Shown here in pieces: positions 1 through 15,105 of a DNA stretch of 64,000 nt (the first letter of the stretch is position 1; each line of letters opens with the position of its first letter). The notes under the pieces are model-generated. The model had not been told where the DNA came from. It was given only the letters and a program-made list of their open reading frames with translations, and did not search any database. The DNA lies in the NCBI GenBank assembly GCA_963681505.1, contig OY811981.1, positions 1,116,001 to 1,180,000 of the forward strand. Reading direction: 5' to 3'. Origin of the DNA: Eunapius fragilis. Lineage: Eukaryota > Porifera > Demospongiae > Spongillida > Spongillidae. A program made the position numbers and the translations under genes.

Positions 1-579
1 TAAAATAGTCAAAAATTTCCCATAGAAAATCTATGGGTGGGAACCTACTTTTGAATCGCTTGGTAAACCCATACCAAAGCAGGTATCCTCGGGGTGGCAT
101 TAAAAAGAGATAGAGGAGTGGTTACTGCTATCTTCCATGTGAGCAGTGGTTTGCTCGAATTGCATGCCTCATCAACACCTCGATGCTAATATAGTCAATA
201 TTTCCCATAGAGATGTATGGATGGTTTCCCATAAGAATGCATGGGTGGGAACCTACTTTTGAATCGCTTGGTAAACCCATACCAAAGCAGGTATCTTCGG
301 GGTGGCATTTATAACAGATAGAGGAATGGTTACTGCTATCTTCCATGTGTGCCGTGGTTTGCTCATATTGCATGTCTCATCAACACCTCGATGCTAAGAT
401 AGTCAAAAATTTCCCATAGAAAATCTATGGGTGGGAACCTACTTTTGAATCGCTTGGTAAACCCATACCAAAGCAGGTATCCTCGGGGTGGCATTAAAAA
501 GAGATAGAGGAGTGGTTACTGCTATCTTCCATGTGAGCAGTGGTTTGCTCGAATTGCATGCCTCATCAACACCTCGATG

Positions 580-3500
580 CTAAGATAGTCAATACTTCCC
601 ATAGAGATGTATGGATGGTTTCCCATAGGAATGTATGGGTGGGAACCTACTTTCGAATTGCTTGGGTAACCCATACCGAAGCAGGTATGCTCGGGGTGGC
701 ATTTAAAACAGATAGAGGAATGGTTACTGCTATCTTCCATGTGTGCAGTGGTTTGCTCATATTGCATGTCTCATCAACACCTCGATGCTAAGATAGTCAA
801 AAAATTCCCATAGAATTGTATGGGTGGGAACCTACTTTTGAATCGCTTGGTAAACGCATACCTAAGCAGGTATCCTCGGGGTGGCATTGAAAAGAGATAG
901 AGGAGTGGTTACTGCTATCTTCCATGTGTGCAGTGGTTTGCTCATATTGCATGCCTCATCAACACCTCGATGCTAATATAGTCAAAAATTTCCCATGGAA
1001 ATGTATGGGTGGGAACCTACTTTTGAATCGCTTGGTAAACCCATACCAATGCAGGTATCCTCGGGGTGGCATTTAAAACAGATAGAGGAATGGTTACTGC
1101 TATCTTCCATGTGTGCAGTGGTTTGCTCATTTTGCATGTCTCATCAACACCTCGATGCTAAAATAGTCAAAAATTTCCCATAGAAAATCTATGGGTGGGA
1201 ACCTACTTTTGAATCGCTTGGTAAACCCATACCAAAGCAGGTATCCTCGGGGTGGCATTAAAAAGAGATAGAGGAGTGGTTACTGCTATCTTCCAAGTGA
1301 GCAGTGGTTTGCTCGAATTGCATGCCTCATCAACACCTCGATGCTAAGATAGTCAATATTTCCAATAGAGATGTATGGATGGTTTCCCATAAGAATGCAT
1401 GGGTGGGAACCTACTTTTGAATCGCTTGGGTAACCCATACCGAAGCAGGTATGCTCAGGGTGGCATTTTAAACAGATAGAGGAATGGTTTCTGCTATCTT
1501 CCATGTGTGCAGTGGTTTGCTCCTATTGCATGTCTCATCAACACCTCGATGCTAATATAGTCAAAAATTTCCCATGGAAATGTATGGGTGGGAACCTACT
1601 TTTGAATCGCTTGGTAAACCCATACCAATGCAGGTATCCTCGGGGTGGCATTTAAAACAGATAGAGGAATGGTTACTGCTATCTTCCATGTGTGCAGTGG
1701 TTTGCTCATATTGCATGTCTCATCAACACCTCGATGCTAAAATAGTCAAAAATTTCCCATAGAAAATGTATGGGTGGGAACCTACTTTTGAATCGCTTCG
1801 TAAACCCATACCAAAGCAGGTATCCTCGGGGTGGCATTAAAAAGAGATAGAGGAGTGGTTACTGCTATCTTCCATGTGAGCAGTGGTTTGCTCGAATTGC
1901 ATGCCTCATCAACACCTCGATGCTAAGATAGTCAATACTTCCCATAGAGATGTATGGATGGTTTCCCATAGGAATGTATGGGTGGGAACCTACTTTCGAA
2001 TTGCTTGGGTAACCCATACCGAAGCAGGTATGCTCGGGGTGGCATTTAAAACAGATAGAGGAATGGTTACTGCTATCTTCCATGTGTGCAGTGGTTTGCT
2101 CATATTGCATGTCTCATCAACACCTCGATGCTAAGATAGTCAAAAAATTCCCATAGAATTGTATGGGTGGGAACCTACTTTTGAATCGCTTGGTAAACGC
2201 ATACCTAAGCAGGTATCCTCGGGTTGGCATTGAAAAGAGATAGAGGAGTGGTTACTGCTATCTTACATGTGTGCAGTGGTTTGCTCATATTGCATGCCTC
2301 ATCAACACCTCGATGCTAATATAGTCAAAAATTTCCCATGGAAATGTATGGGTGGGAACCTACTTTTGAATCGCTTGGTAAACCCATACCAATGCAGGTA
2401 TCCTCGGGGTGGCATTTAAAACAGATAGAGGAATGGTTACTGCTATCTTCCATGTGTGCAGTGGTTTGCTCATATTGCATGTCTCATCAACACCTCGATG
2501 CTAAAATAGTCAAAAATTTCCCATAGAAAATCTATGGGTGGGAACCTACTTTTGAATCGCTTGGTAAACCCATACCAAAGCAGGTATCCTCGGGGTGGCA
2601 TTAAAAAGAGATAGAGGAGTGGTTACTGCTATCTTCCAAGTGAGCAGTGGTTTGCTCGAATTGCATGCCTCATCAACACCTCGATGCTAAGATAGTCAAT
2701 ATTTCCAATAGAGATGTATGGATGGTTTCCCATAAGAATGCATGGGTGGGAACCTACTTTTGAATCGCTTGGGTAACCCATACCGAAGCAGGTATGCTCA
2801 GGGTGGCATTTTAAACAGATAGAGGAATGGTTTCTGCTATCTTCCATGTGTGCAGTGGTTTGCTCCTATTGCATGTCTCATCAACACCTCGATGCTAATA
2901 TAGTCAAAAATTTCCCATGGAAATGTATGGGTGGGAACCTACTTTTGAATCGCTTGGTAAACCCATACCAATGCAGGTATCCTCGGGGTGGCATTTAAAA
3001 CAGATAGAGGAATGGTTACTGCTATCTTCCATGTGTGCAGTGGTTTGCTCATATTGCATGTCTCATCAACACCTCGATGCTAAAATAGTCAAAAATTTCC
3101 CATAGAAAATGTATGGGTGGGAACCTACTTTTGAATCGCTTCGTAAACCCATACCAAAGCAGGTATCCTCGGGGTGGCATTAAAAAGAGATAGAGGAGTG
3201 GTTACTGCTATCTTCCATGTGAGCAGTGGTTTGCTCGAATTGCATGCCTCATCAACACCTCGATGCTAAGATAGTCAATACTTCCCATAGAGATGTATGG
3301 ATGGTTTCCCATAGGAATGTATGGGTGGGAACCTACTTTCGAATTGCTTGGGTAACCCATACCGAAGCAGGTATGCTCGGGGTGGCATTTAAAACAGATA
3401 GAGGAATGGTTACTGCTATCTTCCATGTGTGCAGTGGTTTGCTCATATTGCATGTCTCATCAACACCTCGATGCTAAGATAGTCAAAAAATTCCCATAGA

Positions 3501-4200
3501 ATTGTATGGGTGGGAACCTACTTTTGAATCGCTTGGTAAACGCATACCTAAGCAGGTATCCTCGGGTTGGCATTGAAAAGAGATAGAGGAGTGGTTACTG
3601 CTATCTTACATGTGTGCAGTGGTTTGCTCATATTGCATGCCTCATCAACACCTCGATGCTAATATAGTCAAAAATTTCCCATGGAAATGTATGGGTGGGA
3701 ACCTACTTTTGAATCGCTTGGTAAACCCATACCAATGCAGGTATCCTCGGGGTGGCATTTAAAACAGATAGAGGAATGGTTACTGCTATCTTCCATGTGT
3801 GCAGTGGTTTGCTCATATTGCATGTCTCATCAACACCTCGATGCTAAAATAGTCAAAAATTTCCCATAGAAAATCTATGGGTGGGAACCTACTTTTGAAT
3901 CGCTTGGTAAACCCATACCAAAGCAGGTATCCTCGGGGTGGCATTAAAAAGAGATAGAGGAGTGGTTACTGCTATCTTCCAAGTGAGCAGTGGTTTGCTC
4001 GAGTTGCATGCCTCATCAACACCTCGATGCTAAGATAGTCAATATTTCCCATAGAGATGTATGGATGGTTTCCCATAAGAATGCATGGGTGGGAACCTAC
4101 TTTTGAATCGCTTGGGTAACCCATACCGAAGCAGGTATGCTCAGGGTGGCATTTTAAACAGATAGAGGAATGGTTACTGCTATCTTCCATGTGTGCAGTG
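580..4200. repeat. 1343-bp, seven-monomer higher-order repeat
   Basis: Variant monomers recur at exactly 1343 bp, for example those at 522, 1865 and 3208, at 995, 2338 and 3681, and at 1286 and 2629. The unit length equals 208+185+185+186+208+185+186. About 2.7 units are present here. Copies differ by very few substitutions, for example a variable base pair giving cattttgc versus catattgc near 1130 and 2470. That is far less variation than between neighbouring monomers, as expected if the 7-mer is the current unit of amplification. Confidence 0.9.
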
Positions 4201-4978
4201 GTTTGCTCCTATTGCATGTCTCATCAACACCTCGATGCTAATATAGTCAAAAAATTCCCATAGAATTGTATGGGTGGGAACCTACTTTTGAATCGCTTGG
4301 TAAACGCATACCTAAGCAGGTATCCTCGGGGTGGCATTGAAAAGAGATAGAGGAGTGGTTACTGCTATCTTCCATGTGTGCAGTGGTTTGCTCATATTGC
4401 ATGCCTCATCAACACCTCGATGCTAATATAGTCAAAAATTTCCCATGGAAATGTATGGGTGGGAACCTACTTTTGAATCGCTTGGTAAACCCATACCAAT
4501 GCAGGTATCCTCGGGGTGGCATTTTAAACAGATAGAGGAATGGTTACTGCTATCTTCCATGTGTGCCGTGGTTTGCTCATATTGCATGTCTCATCAACAC
4601 CTCGATGCTAAGATAGTCAAAAAATTCCCATAGAATTTTATGGGTGGGAACCTACTTTTGAATCGCTTGGTAAACCCATACCTAAGCAGGTATCCTCGGG
4701 GTGGCATTGAAAAGAGATAGAGGAGTGGTTACTGCTATCTTCCATGTGTGCAGTGGTTTGCTCATATTGCATGCCTCATCAACACCTCGATGCTAAGATA
4801 GTCAAAAATTTCCCATGGAAATGTATGGGTGGGAACCTACTTTTGAATCGCTTGGTAAACCCATACCAATGCAGGTATCCTCGGGGTGGCATTTAAAACA
4901 GATAGAGGAATGGTTACTGCTATCTTCCATGTGTGCAGTGGTTTGCTCATATTGCATGTCTCATCAACACCTCGATGC

Positions 4979-6908
4979 TAAAATAGTCAAAAATTTCCCA
5001 TAGAAAATCTATGGGTGGGAACCTACTTTTGAATCGCTTGGTAAACCCATACCAAAGCAGGTATCCTCGGGGTGGCATTAAAAAGAGATAGAGGAGTGGT
5101 TACTGCTATCTTCCATGTGAGCAGTGGTTTGCTCGAATTGCATGCCTCATCAACACCTCGATGCTAAGATAGTCAATATTTCCCATAGAGATGTATGGAT
5201 GGTTTCCCATAAGAATGCATGGGTGGGAACCTACTTTTGAATCGCTTGGTAAACCCATACCAAAGCAGGTATCTTCGGGGTGGCATTTATAACAGATAGA
5301 GGAATGGTTACTGCTATCTTCCATGTGTGCCGTGGTTTGCTCATATTGCATGTCTCATCAACACCTCGATGCTAAGATAGTCAAAAATTTCCCATAGAAA
5401 ATCTATGGGTGGGAACCTACTTTTGAATCGCATGGTAAACCCATACCAAAGCAGGTATCCTCGGGGTGGCATTAAAAAGAGATAGAGGAGTGGTTACTGC
5501 TATCTTCCATGTGAGCAGTGGTTTGCTCGAATTGCATGCCTCATCAACACCTCGATGCTAAGATAGTCAATACTTCCCATAGAGATGTATGGATGGTTTC
5601 CCATAGGAATGTATGGGTGGGAACCTACTTTCGAATTGCTTGGGTAACCCATACCGAAGCAGGTATGCTCGGGGTGGCATTTAAAACAGATAGAGGAATG
5701 GTTACTGCTATCTTCCATGTGTGCAGTGGTTTGCTCATATTGCATGTCTCATCAACACCTCGATGCTAAGATAGTCAAAAAATTCCCATAGAATTGTATG
5801 GGTGGGAACCTACTTTTGAATCGCTTGGTAAACGCATACCTAAGCAGGTATCCTCGGGGTGGCATTGAAAAGAGATAGAGGAGTGGTTACTGCTATCTTC
5901 CATGTGTGCAGTGGTTTGCTCATATTGCATGCCTCATCAACACCTCGATGCTAATATAGTCAAAAATTTCCCATAGAAATGTATGGGTGGGAACCTACTT
6001 TTGAATCGCTTGGTAAACCCATACCAATGCAGGTATCCTCGGGGTGGCATTTAAAACAGATAGAGGAATGGTTACTGCTATCTTCCATGTGTGCATTGGT
6101 TTGCTCATTTTGCATGTCTCATCAACACCTCGATGCTAAAATAGTCAAAAATTTCCCATAGAAAATCTATGGGTGGGAACCTACTTTTGAATCGCTTGGT
6201 AAACCCATACCAAAGCAGGTATCCTCGGGGTGGCATTAAAAAGAGATAGAGGAGTGGTTACTGCTATCTTCCAAGTGAGCAGTGGTTTGCTCGAATTGCA
6301 TGCCTCATCAACACCTCGATGCTAAGATAGTCAATATTTCCAATAGAGATGTATGGATGGTTTCCCATAAGAATGCACGGGTGGGAACCTACTTTTGAAT
6401 CGCTTGGGTAACCCATACCGAAGCAGGTATGCTCAGGGTGGCATTTTAAACAGATAGAGGAATGGTTTCTGCTATCTTCCATGTGTGCAGTGGTTTGCTC
6501 CTATTGCATGTCTCATCAACACCTCGATGCTAATATAGTCAAAAATTTCCCATGGAAATGTATGGGTGGGAACCTACTTTTGAATCGCTTGGTAAACCCA
6601 TACCAATGCAGGTATCCTCGGGGTGGCATTTAAAACAGATAGAGGAATGGTTACTGCTATCTTCCATGTGTGCAGTGGTTTGCTCATATTGCATGTCTCA
6701 TCAACACCTCGATGCTAAAATAGTCAAAAATTTCCCATAGAAAATCTATGGGTGGGAACCTACTTTTGAATCGCTTCGTAAACCCATACCAAAGCAGGTA
6801 TCCTCGGGGTGGTATTAAAAAGAGATAGAGGAGTGGTTACTGCTATCTTCCATGTGAGCAGTGGTTTGCTCGAATTGCATGCCTCATCAACACCTCGATG
6901 CTAAGATA
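4979..6908. repeat. Block copy of satellite positions 1-1930
   Basis: The order of monomer variants at 1-1930 is repeated here at a constant offset of 4978 (128 to 5106, 522 to 5500, 1286 to 6264, 1574 to 6552). The match ends near 6908: the source continues with a 208-bp monomer, but this copy has a 186-bp monomer. This shows multi-kb duplication acting above the 7-mer level. Confidence 0.85.
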
Positions 6909-7069
6909 GTCAAAAATTTCCCATAGAAAATCTATGGGTGGGAACCTACTTTTGAATCGCTTCGTAAACCCATACCAAAGCAGGTATCCTCGGGGTGGCA
7001 TTAAAAAGAGATAGAGGAGTGGTTACTGCTATCTTCCATGTGTGCAGTGGTTTGCTCATATTGCATGCC

Positions 7070-10000
7070 TCATCAACACCTAAATGCTAAGATAGTCAAT
7101 ATTTCCAATAGAGATGTATGGATTGTTTCCCATAGGAATGTATGGGTGGGAACCTACTTTTGAATCGCTTGGTAAACCCATACCAAAGCAGGTATCCTCG
7201 GGGTGGCATTTAAAACAGATAGAGGAATGGTTACTGCTATCTTCCATGTGTGCAGTGGTTTGGTCATATTGCATGCCTCATCAACACCTCGATGCTAAGA
7301 TAGTCAATATTTCCCATAGAGATGTATGGATGGTTTCCCATAAGAATGTATGGGTGGGAACCTACTTTTTAATCGTTTGGGTAACCCATACCGAAGCAGG
7401 TATCCTCGGGGTGTCATTTAAAACAGATAGAGGAATGGTTACTGCTATCTTCCATGTGTGCAGTGGTTTGCTCATATTGCATGTCTCATCAACACCTCGA
7501 TGCTAAAATAGTCAAAAATTTCCCATAGAAATGTATGGGTGGGAACCTACTTTTGAATCTCTTGGTAAACCCATACCAAAGCAGGTATCCTCGGGGTGGC
7601 ATTAAAAAGAGATAGAGGAGTGGTTACTGCTATCTTCCATGTGTGCAGTGGTTTGCTCATATTGCATGCCTCATCAACACCTAAATACTAAGATAGTCAA
7701 TATTTCCCATAGAGATGTATGGATTGTTTCCCATAGGAATGTATGGGTGGGAACCTACTTTTGAATCGCTTGGTAAACCCATACCAAAGCAGGTATCCTC
7801 GTGGTGGCATTTCAAACAGATAGAGGAATCCTTACTGCTATCTTCCATGTGTGCAGTGGTTTGGTCATATTGCATGCCTCATCAACACCTCGATGCTAAG
7901 ATAGTCAATATTTCCCATAGAGATGTATGGATGGTTTCCCATAAGAATGTATGGGTGGGAACCTACTTTTTAATCGTTTGGGTAACCCATACCGAAGCAG
8001 GTATGCTCGGGGTGTCATTTAAAACAGATAGAGGAATGGTTACTGCTATCTTCCATGTGTGCAGTGGTTTGCTCATATTGCATGTCTCATCAACACCTCG
8101 ATGCTAAGATAGTCAATATTTCCCATAGAGATGTATGGATGGTTTCCCATAAGAATGTATGGGTGGGAACCTACTTTTTAATCGTTTGGGTAACCCATAC
8201 CGAAGCAGGTATGCTCGGGGTGTCATTTAAAACAGATAGAGGAATGGTTACTGCTATCTTCCATGTGTGCAGTGGTTTGCTCATATTGCATGTCTCATCA
8301 ACACCTCGATGCTAAGATAGTCAAAAATTTCCCATAGAAATGTATGGGTGGGAACCTACTTTTGAATCGCTTGGTAAACCCATACCAAAGCAGGTATCCG
8401 CGGGGTGGCATTTAAAACGGATAGAGGAATGGTTACTGCTATCTTCCATGTGTGCAGTGGTTTGCTCATATTGCATGTCTCATCAACACCTCGATGCTAA
8501 GATAGTCAAAAATTTCCCATAGAAATGTATGGGTGGGAACCTACTTTTGAATCGCTTGGTAAACCCATACCAAAGCAGGTATCTTCGGGGTGGCATTTAA
8601 AACAGATAGAGGAGTGGTTACTGCTATCTTCCATGTGAGCAGTGGTTTGCTCGAATTGCATGCCTCATCAACACCTCGATGCTAAGATAGTCAATACTTC
8701 CAATAGAGATGTATGGATGGTTTCCCATAGGAATGTATGGGTGGGAACCTACTTTTGAATCGCTTGGTAAACCCATACCAAAGCAGGTATCCTCGGGGTG
8801 GCATTAAAAAGAGATAGCGGAGTGGTTACTGCTATCTTCCATGTGTGCAGTGGTTTGCTCATATTGCATGCCTCATCAACACCTAAATGCTAAGATAGTC
8901 AATATTTCCCATAGAGATGTATGGATTGTTTCCCATAGGAATGTATGGGTGGGAACCTACTTTTGAATCGCTTGGTAAACCCATACCAAAGCAGGTATCC
9001 TCGTGGTGGCATTTAAAACAGATAGAGGAGTCGTTACTGCTATCTTCCATGTGTGCAGTGGTTTGGTCATATTGCATGCCTCATCAACACCTCGATGCTA
9101 AGATAGTCAATATTTCCCATAGAGATGTATGGATGGTTTCCCATAAGAATGTATGGGTGAGAACCTACTTTTTAATCGTTTGGGTAATCCATACCGAAGC
9201 AGGTATGCTCGGGGTGTCATTTAAAACAGATAGAGGAATGGTTACTGCTATCTTCCATGTGTGCAGTGGTTTGCTCATATTGCATGTCTCATCAACACCT
9301 CGATGCTAAGATAGTCAATATTTCCCATAGAGATGTATGGGTGGTTTCCCATAGGAATGTATGGGTGGGAACCTACTTTTGAATCGCTTGGGTAACCCAT
9401 ACCGAAGCAGGTATGCTCGGGGTGGCATTTAAAACAGATAGAGGAATGGTTACTGCTATCTTCCATGTGTGCCGTGGTTTGCTCATATTGCATGTCTCAT
9501 CAACACCTCGATGCTAAGATAGTCAAAAATTTCCCATAGAAATGTATGGGTGGGAACCTACTTTTGAATCGCTTGGTAAACCCATACCAAAGCAGATATC
9601 CTCGGGGTGGCATTAAAAAGAGATAGAGGAGTGGTTACTGCTATCTTCCATGTGTGCAGTGGTTTGCTCATATTGCATGCCTCATCAACACCTAAATGCT
9701 AAGATAGTCAATATTTCCAATAGAGATGTATGGATTGGTTCCCATAGGAATGTATGGGTGGGAACCTGCTTTTGAATCGCTTGGTAAACCCATACCAAAG
9801 CAGGTATCCTCGGGGTGGCATTTAAAACAGATAGAGGAATGGTTACTGCTATCTTCCATGTGTGCAGTGGTTTGGTCATATTGCATGCCTCATCAACACC
9901 TCGATGCTAAGATAGTCAATATTTCCCATAGAGATGTATGGATGGTTTCCCATAAGAATGTATGGGTGGGAACCTACTTTTTAATCGTTTGGGTAACCCA

Positions 10001-10120
10001 TACCGAAGCAGGTATCCTCGGGGTGTCATTTAAAACAGATAGAGGAATGGTTACTGCTATCTTCCATGTGTGCAGTGGTTTGCTCATATTGCATGTCTCA
10101 TCAACACCTCGATGCTAAGA
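7070..10120. repeat. 601-bp, three-monomer higher-order region
   Basis: Related variants start at 7080, 7681 and 8883 (steps of 601 and 1202) and again at 9692. 601 equals 208+208+185. Monomers here carry private changes such as cacctaaatgctaag in place of cacctcgatgctaag, and tttttaatcgtttggg. This stretch is therefore a distinct subfamily from the 1343-bp units on both sides. Confidence 0.8.
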
Positions 10121-10121
10121 T

Positions 10122-13100
10122 AGTCAAAAAATTCCCATAGAATTGTATGGGTGGGAACCTACTTTTGAATCGCTTGGTAAACGCATACCTAAGCAGGTAT
10201 CCTCGGGGTGGCATTGAAAAGAGATAGAGGAGTGGTTACTGCTATCTTCCATGTGTGCAGTGGTTTGCTCATATTGCATGCCTCATCAACACCTCGATGC
10301 TAATATAGTCAAAAATTTCCCATGGAAATGTATGGGTGGGAACCTACTTTTGAATCGCTTGGTAAACCCATACCAATGCAGGTATCCTCGGGGTGGCATT
10401 TTAAACAGATAGAGGAATGGTTACTGCTATCTTCCATGTGTGCCGTGGTTTGCTCATATTGCATGTCTCATCAACACCTCGATGCTAAGATAGTCAAAAG
10501 ATTCCCATAGAATTTTATGGGTGGGAACCTACTTTTGAATCGCTTGGTAAACCCATACCTAAGCAGGTATCCTCGAGGTGGCATTGAAAAGAGATAGAGG
10601 AGTGGTTACTGCTATCTTCCATGTGTGCAGTGGTTTGCTCATATTGCATGCCTCATCAACACCTCGATGCTAAGATAGTCAAAAATTTCCCATGGAAATG
10701 TATGGGTGGGAACCTACTTTTGAATCGCTTGGTAAACCCATACCAATGCAGGTATCCTCGGGGTGGCATTTAAAACAGATAGAGGAATGGTTACTGCTAT
10801 CTTCCATGTGTGCAGTGGTTTGCTCATATTGCATGTCTCATCAACACCTCGATGCTAAAATAGTCAAAAATTTCCCATAGAAAATCTATGGGTGGGAACC
10901 TACTTTTGAATCGCTTGGTAAACCCATACCAAAGCAGGTATCCTCGGGGTGGCATTAAAAAGAGATAGAGGAGTGGTTACTGCTATCTTCCATGTGAGCA
11001 GTGGTTTGCTCGAATTGCATGCCTCATCAACACCTCGATGCTAATATAGTCAATATTTCCCATAGAGATGTATGGATGGTTTCCCATAAGAATGCATGGG
11101 TGGGAACCTACTTTTGAATCGCTTGGTAAACCCATACCAAAGCAGGTATCTTCGGGGTGGCATTTATAACAGATAGAGGAATGGTTACTGCTATCTTCCA
11201 TGTGTGCCGTGGTTTGCTCATATTGCATGTCTCATCAACACCTCGATGCTAAGATAGTCAAAAATTTCCCATAGAAAATCTATGGGTGGGAACCTACTTT
11301 TGAATCGCTTGGTAAACCCATACCAAAGCAGGTATCCTCGGGGTGGCATTAAAAAGAGATAGAGGAGTGGTTACTGCTATCTTCCATGTGAGCAGTGGTT
11401 TGCTCGAATTGCATGCCTCATCAACACCTCGATGCTAAGATAGTCAATACTTCCCATAGAGATGTATGGATGGTTTCCCATAGGAATGTATGGGTGGGAA
11501 CCTACTTTCGAATTGCTTGGGTAACCCATACCGAAGCAGGTATGCTCGGGGTGGCATTTAAAACAGATAGAGGAATGGTTACTGCTATCTTCCATGTGTG
11601 CAGTGGTTTGCTCATATTGCATGTCTCATCAACACCTCGATGCTAAGATAGTCAAAAAATTCCCATAGAATTGTATGGGTGGGAACCTACTTTTGAATCG
11701 CTTGGTAAACGCATACCTAAGCAGGTATCCTCGGGGTGGCATTGAAAAGAGATAGAGGAGTGGTTACTGCTATCTTCCATGTGTGCAGTGGTTTGCTCAT
11801 ATTGCATGCCTCATCAACACCTCGATGCTAATATAGTCAAAAATTTCCCATGGAAATGTATGGGTGGGAACCTACTTTTGAATCGCTTGGTAAACCCATA
11901 CCAATGCAGGTATCCTCGGGGTGGCATTTAAAACAGATAGAGGAATGGTTACTGCTATCTTCCATGTGTGCAGTGGTTTGCTCATTTTGCATGTCTCATC
12001 AACACCTCGATGCTAAAATAGTCAAAAATTTCCCATAGAAAATCTATGGGTGGGAACCTACTTTTGAATCGCTTGGTAAACCCATACCAAAGCAGGTATC
12101 CTCGGGGTGGCATTAAAAAGAGATAGAGGAGTGGTTACTGCTATCTTCCAAGTGAGCAGTGGTTTGCTCGAATTGCATGCCTCATCAACACCTCGATGCT
12201 AAGATAGTCAATATTTCCAATAGAGATGTATGGATGGTTTCCCATAAGAATGCATGGGTGGGAACCTACTTTTGAATCGCTTGGGTAACCCATACCGAAG
12301 CAGGTATGCTCAGGGTGGCATTTTAAACAGATAGAGGAATGGTTTCTGCTATCTTCCATGTGTGCAGTGGTTTGCTCCTATTGCATGTCTCATCAACACC
12401 TCGATGCTAATATAGTCAAAAATTTCCCATGGAAATGTATGGGTGGGAACCTACTTTTGAATCGCTTGGTAAACCCATACCAATGCAGGTATCCTCGGGG
12501 TGGCATTTAAAACAGATAGAGGAATGGTTACTGCTATCTTCCATGTGTGCAGTGGTTTGCTCATATTGCATGTCTCATCAACACCTCGATGCTAAAATAG
12601 TCAAAAATTTCCCATAGAAAATGTATGGGTGGGAACCTACTTTTGAATCGCTTCGTAAACCCATACCAAAGCAGGTATCCTCGGGGTGGCATTAAAAAGA
12701 GATAGAGGAGTGGTTACTGCTATCTTCCATGTGAGCAGTGGTTTGCTCGAATTGCATGCCTCATCAACACCTCGATGCTAAGATAGTCAATACTTCCCAT
12801 AGAGATGTATGGATGGTTTCCCATAGGAATGTATGGGTGGGAACCTACTTTCGAATTGCTTGGGTAACCCATACCGAAGCAGGTATGCTCGGGGTGGCAT
12901 TTAAAACAGATAGAGGAATGGTTACTGCTATCTTCCATGTGTGCAGTGGTTTGCTCATATTGCATGTCTCATCAACACCTCGATGCTAAGATAGTCAAAA
13001 AATTCCCATAGAATTGTATGGGTGGGAACCTACTTTTGAATCGCTTGGTAAACGCATACCTAAGCAGGTATCCTCGGGTTGGCATTGAAAAGAGATAGAG

Positions 13101-15105
13101 GAGTGGTTACTGCTATCTTACATGTGTGCAGTGGTTTGCTCATATTGCATGCCTCATCAACACCTCGATGCTAATATAGTCAAAAATTTCCCATGGAAAT
13201 GTATGGGTGGGAACCTACTTTTGAATCGCTTGGTAAACCCATACCAATGCAGGTATCCTCGGGGTGGCATTTAAAACAGATAGAGGAATGGTTACTGCTA
13301 TCTTCCATGTGTGCAGTGGTTTGCTCATATTGCATGTCTCATCAACACCTCGATGCTAAAATAGTCAAAAATTTCCCATAGAAAATCTATGGGTGGGAAC
13401 CTACTTTTGAATCGCTTGGTAAACCCATACCAAAGCAGGTATCCTCGGGGTGGCATTAAAAAGAGATAGAGGAGTGGTTACTGCTATCTTCCAAGTGAGC
13501 AGTGGTTTGCTCGAATTGCATGCCTCATCAACACCTCGATGCTAAGATAGTCAATATTTCCAATAGAGATGTATGGATGGTTTCCCATAAGAATGCATGG
13601 GTGGGAACCTACTTTTGAATCGCTTGGGTAACCCATACCGAAGCAGGTATGCTCAGGGTGGCATTTTAAACAGATAGAGGAATGGTTTCTGCTATCTTCC
13701 ATGTGTGCAGTGGTTTGCTCCTATTGCATGTCTCATCAACACCTCGATGCTAATATAGTCAAAAATTTCCCATGGAAATGTATGGGTGGGAACCTACTTT
13801 TGAATCGCTTGGTAAACCCATACCAATGCAGGTATCCTCGGGGTGGCATTTAAAACAGATAGAGGAATGGTTACTGCTATCTTCCATGTGTGCAGTGGTT
13901 TGCTCATATTGCATGTCTCATCAACACCTCGATGCTAAAATAGTCAAAAATTTCCCATAGAAAATGTATGGGTGGGAACCTACTTTTGAATCGCTTCGTA
14001 AACCCATACCAAAGCAGGTATCCTCGGGGTGGCATTAAAAAGAGATAGAGGAGTGGTTACTGCTATCTTCCATGTGAGCAGTGGTTTGCTCGAATTGCAT
14101 GCCTCATCAACACCTCGATGCTAAGATAGTCAATACTTCCCATAGAGATGTATGGATGGTTTCCCATAGGAATGTATGGGTGGGAACCTACTTTCGAATT
14201 GCTTGGGTAACCCATACCGAAGCAGGTATGCTCGGGGTGGCATTTAAAACAGATAGAGGAATGGTTACTGCTATCTTCCATGTGTGCAGTGGTTTGCTCA
14301 TATTGCATGTCTCATCAACACCTCGATGCTAAGATAGTCAAAAAATTCCCATAGAATTGTATGGGTGGGAACCTACTTTTGAATCGCTTGGTAAACGCAT
14401 ACCTAAGCAGGTATCCTCGGGTTGGCATTGAAAAGAGATAGAGGAGTGGTTACTGCTATCTTACATGTGTGCAGTGGTTTGCTCATATTGCATGCCTCAT
14501 CAACACCTCGATGCTAATATAGTCAAAAATTTCCCATGGAAATGTATGGGTGGGAACCTACTTTTGAATCGCTTGGTAAACCCATACCAATGCAGGTATC
14601 CTCGGGGTGGCATTTAAAACAGATAGAGGAATGGTTACTGCTATCTTCCATGTGTGCAGTGGTTTGCTCATATTGCATGTCTCATCAACACCTCGATGCT
14701 AAAATAGTCAAAAATTTCCCATAGAAAATCTATGGGTGGGAACCTACTTTTGAATCGCTTGGTAAACCCATACCAAAGCAGGTATCCTCGGGGTGGCATT
14801 AAAAAGAGATAGAGGAGTGGTTACTGCTATCTTCCAAGTGAGCAGTGGTTTGCTCGAGTTGCATGCCTCATCAACACCTCGATGCTAAGATAGTCAATAT
14901 TTCCCATAGAGATGTATGGATGGTTTCCCATAAGAATGCATGGGTGGGAACCTACTTTTGAATCGCTTGGGTAACCCATACCGAAGCAGGTATGCTCAGG
15001 GTGGCATTTTAAACAGATAGAGGAATGGTTACTGCTATCTTCCATGTGTGCAGTGGTTTGCTCCTATTGCATGTCTCATCAACACCTCGATGCTAATATA
15101 GTCAA
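10122..15105. repeat. Second long block copy of the 1343-bp region
   Basis: Positions 128, 522, 995, 1286, 1574, 1865, 2338, 3208 and 3972 reappear at +10855. Positions 4445, 4815, 5106, 5500 and 6264 reappear at +5877. The long block that includes the 1343-bp units therefore occurs twice in the window, flanking the 601-bp subfamily. Confidence 0.88.

Noticed and set aside
652..668. CENP-B box-like word ttcgaattgcttggg
   Set aside because: It misses two of the nine fixed bases of the CENP-B box and occurs only in one monomer type. Too weak to call.
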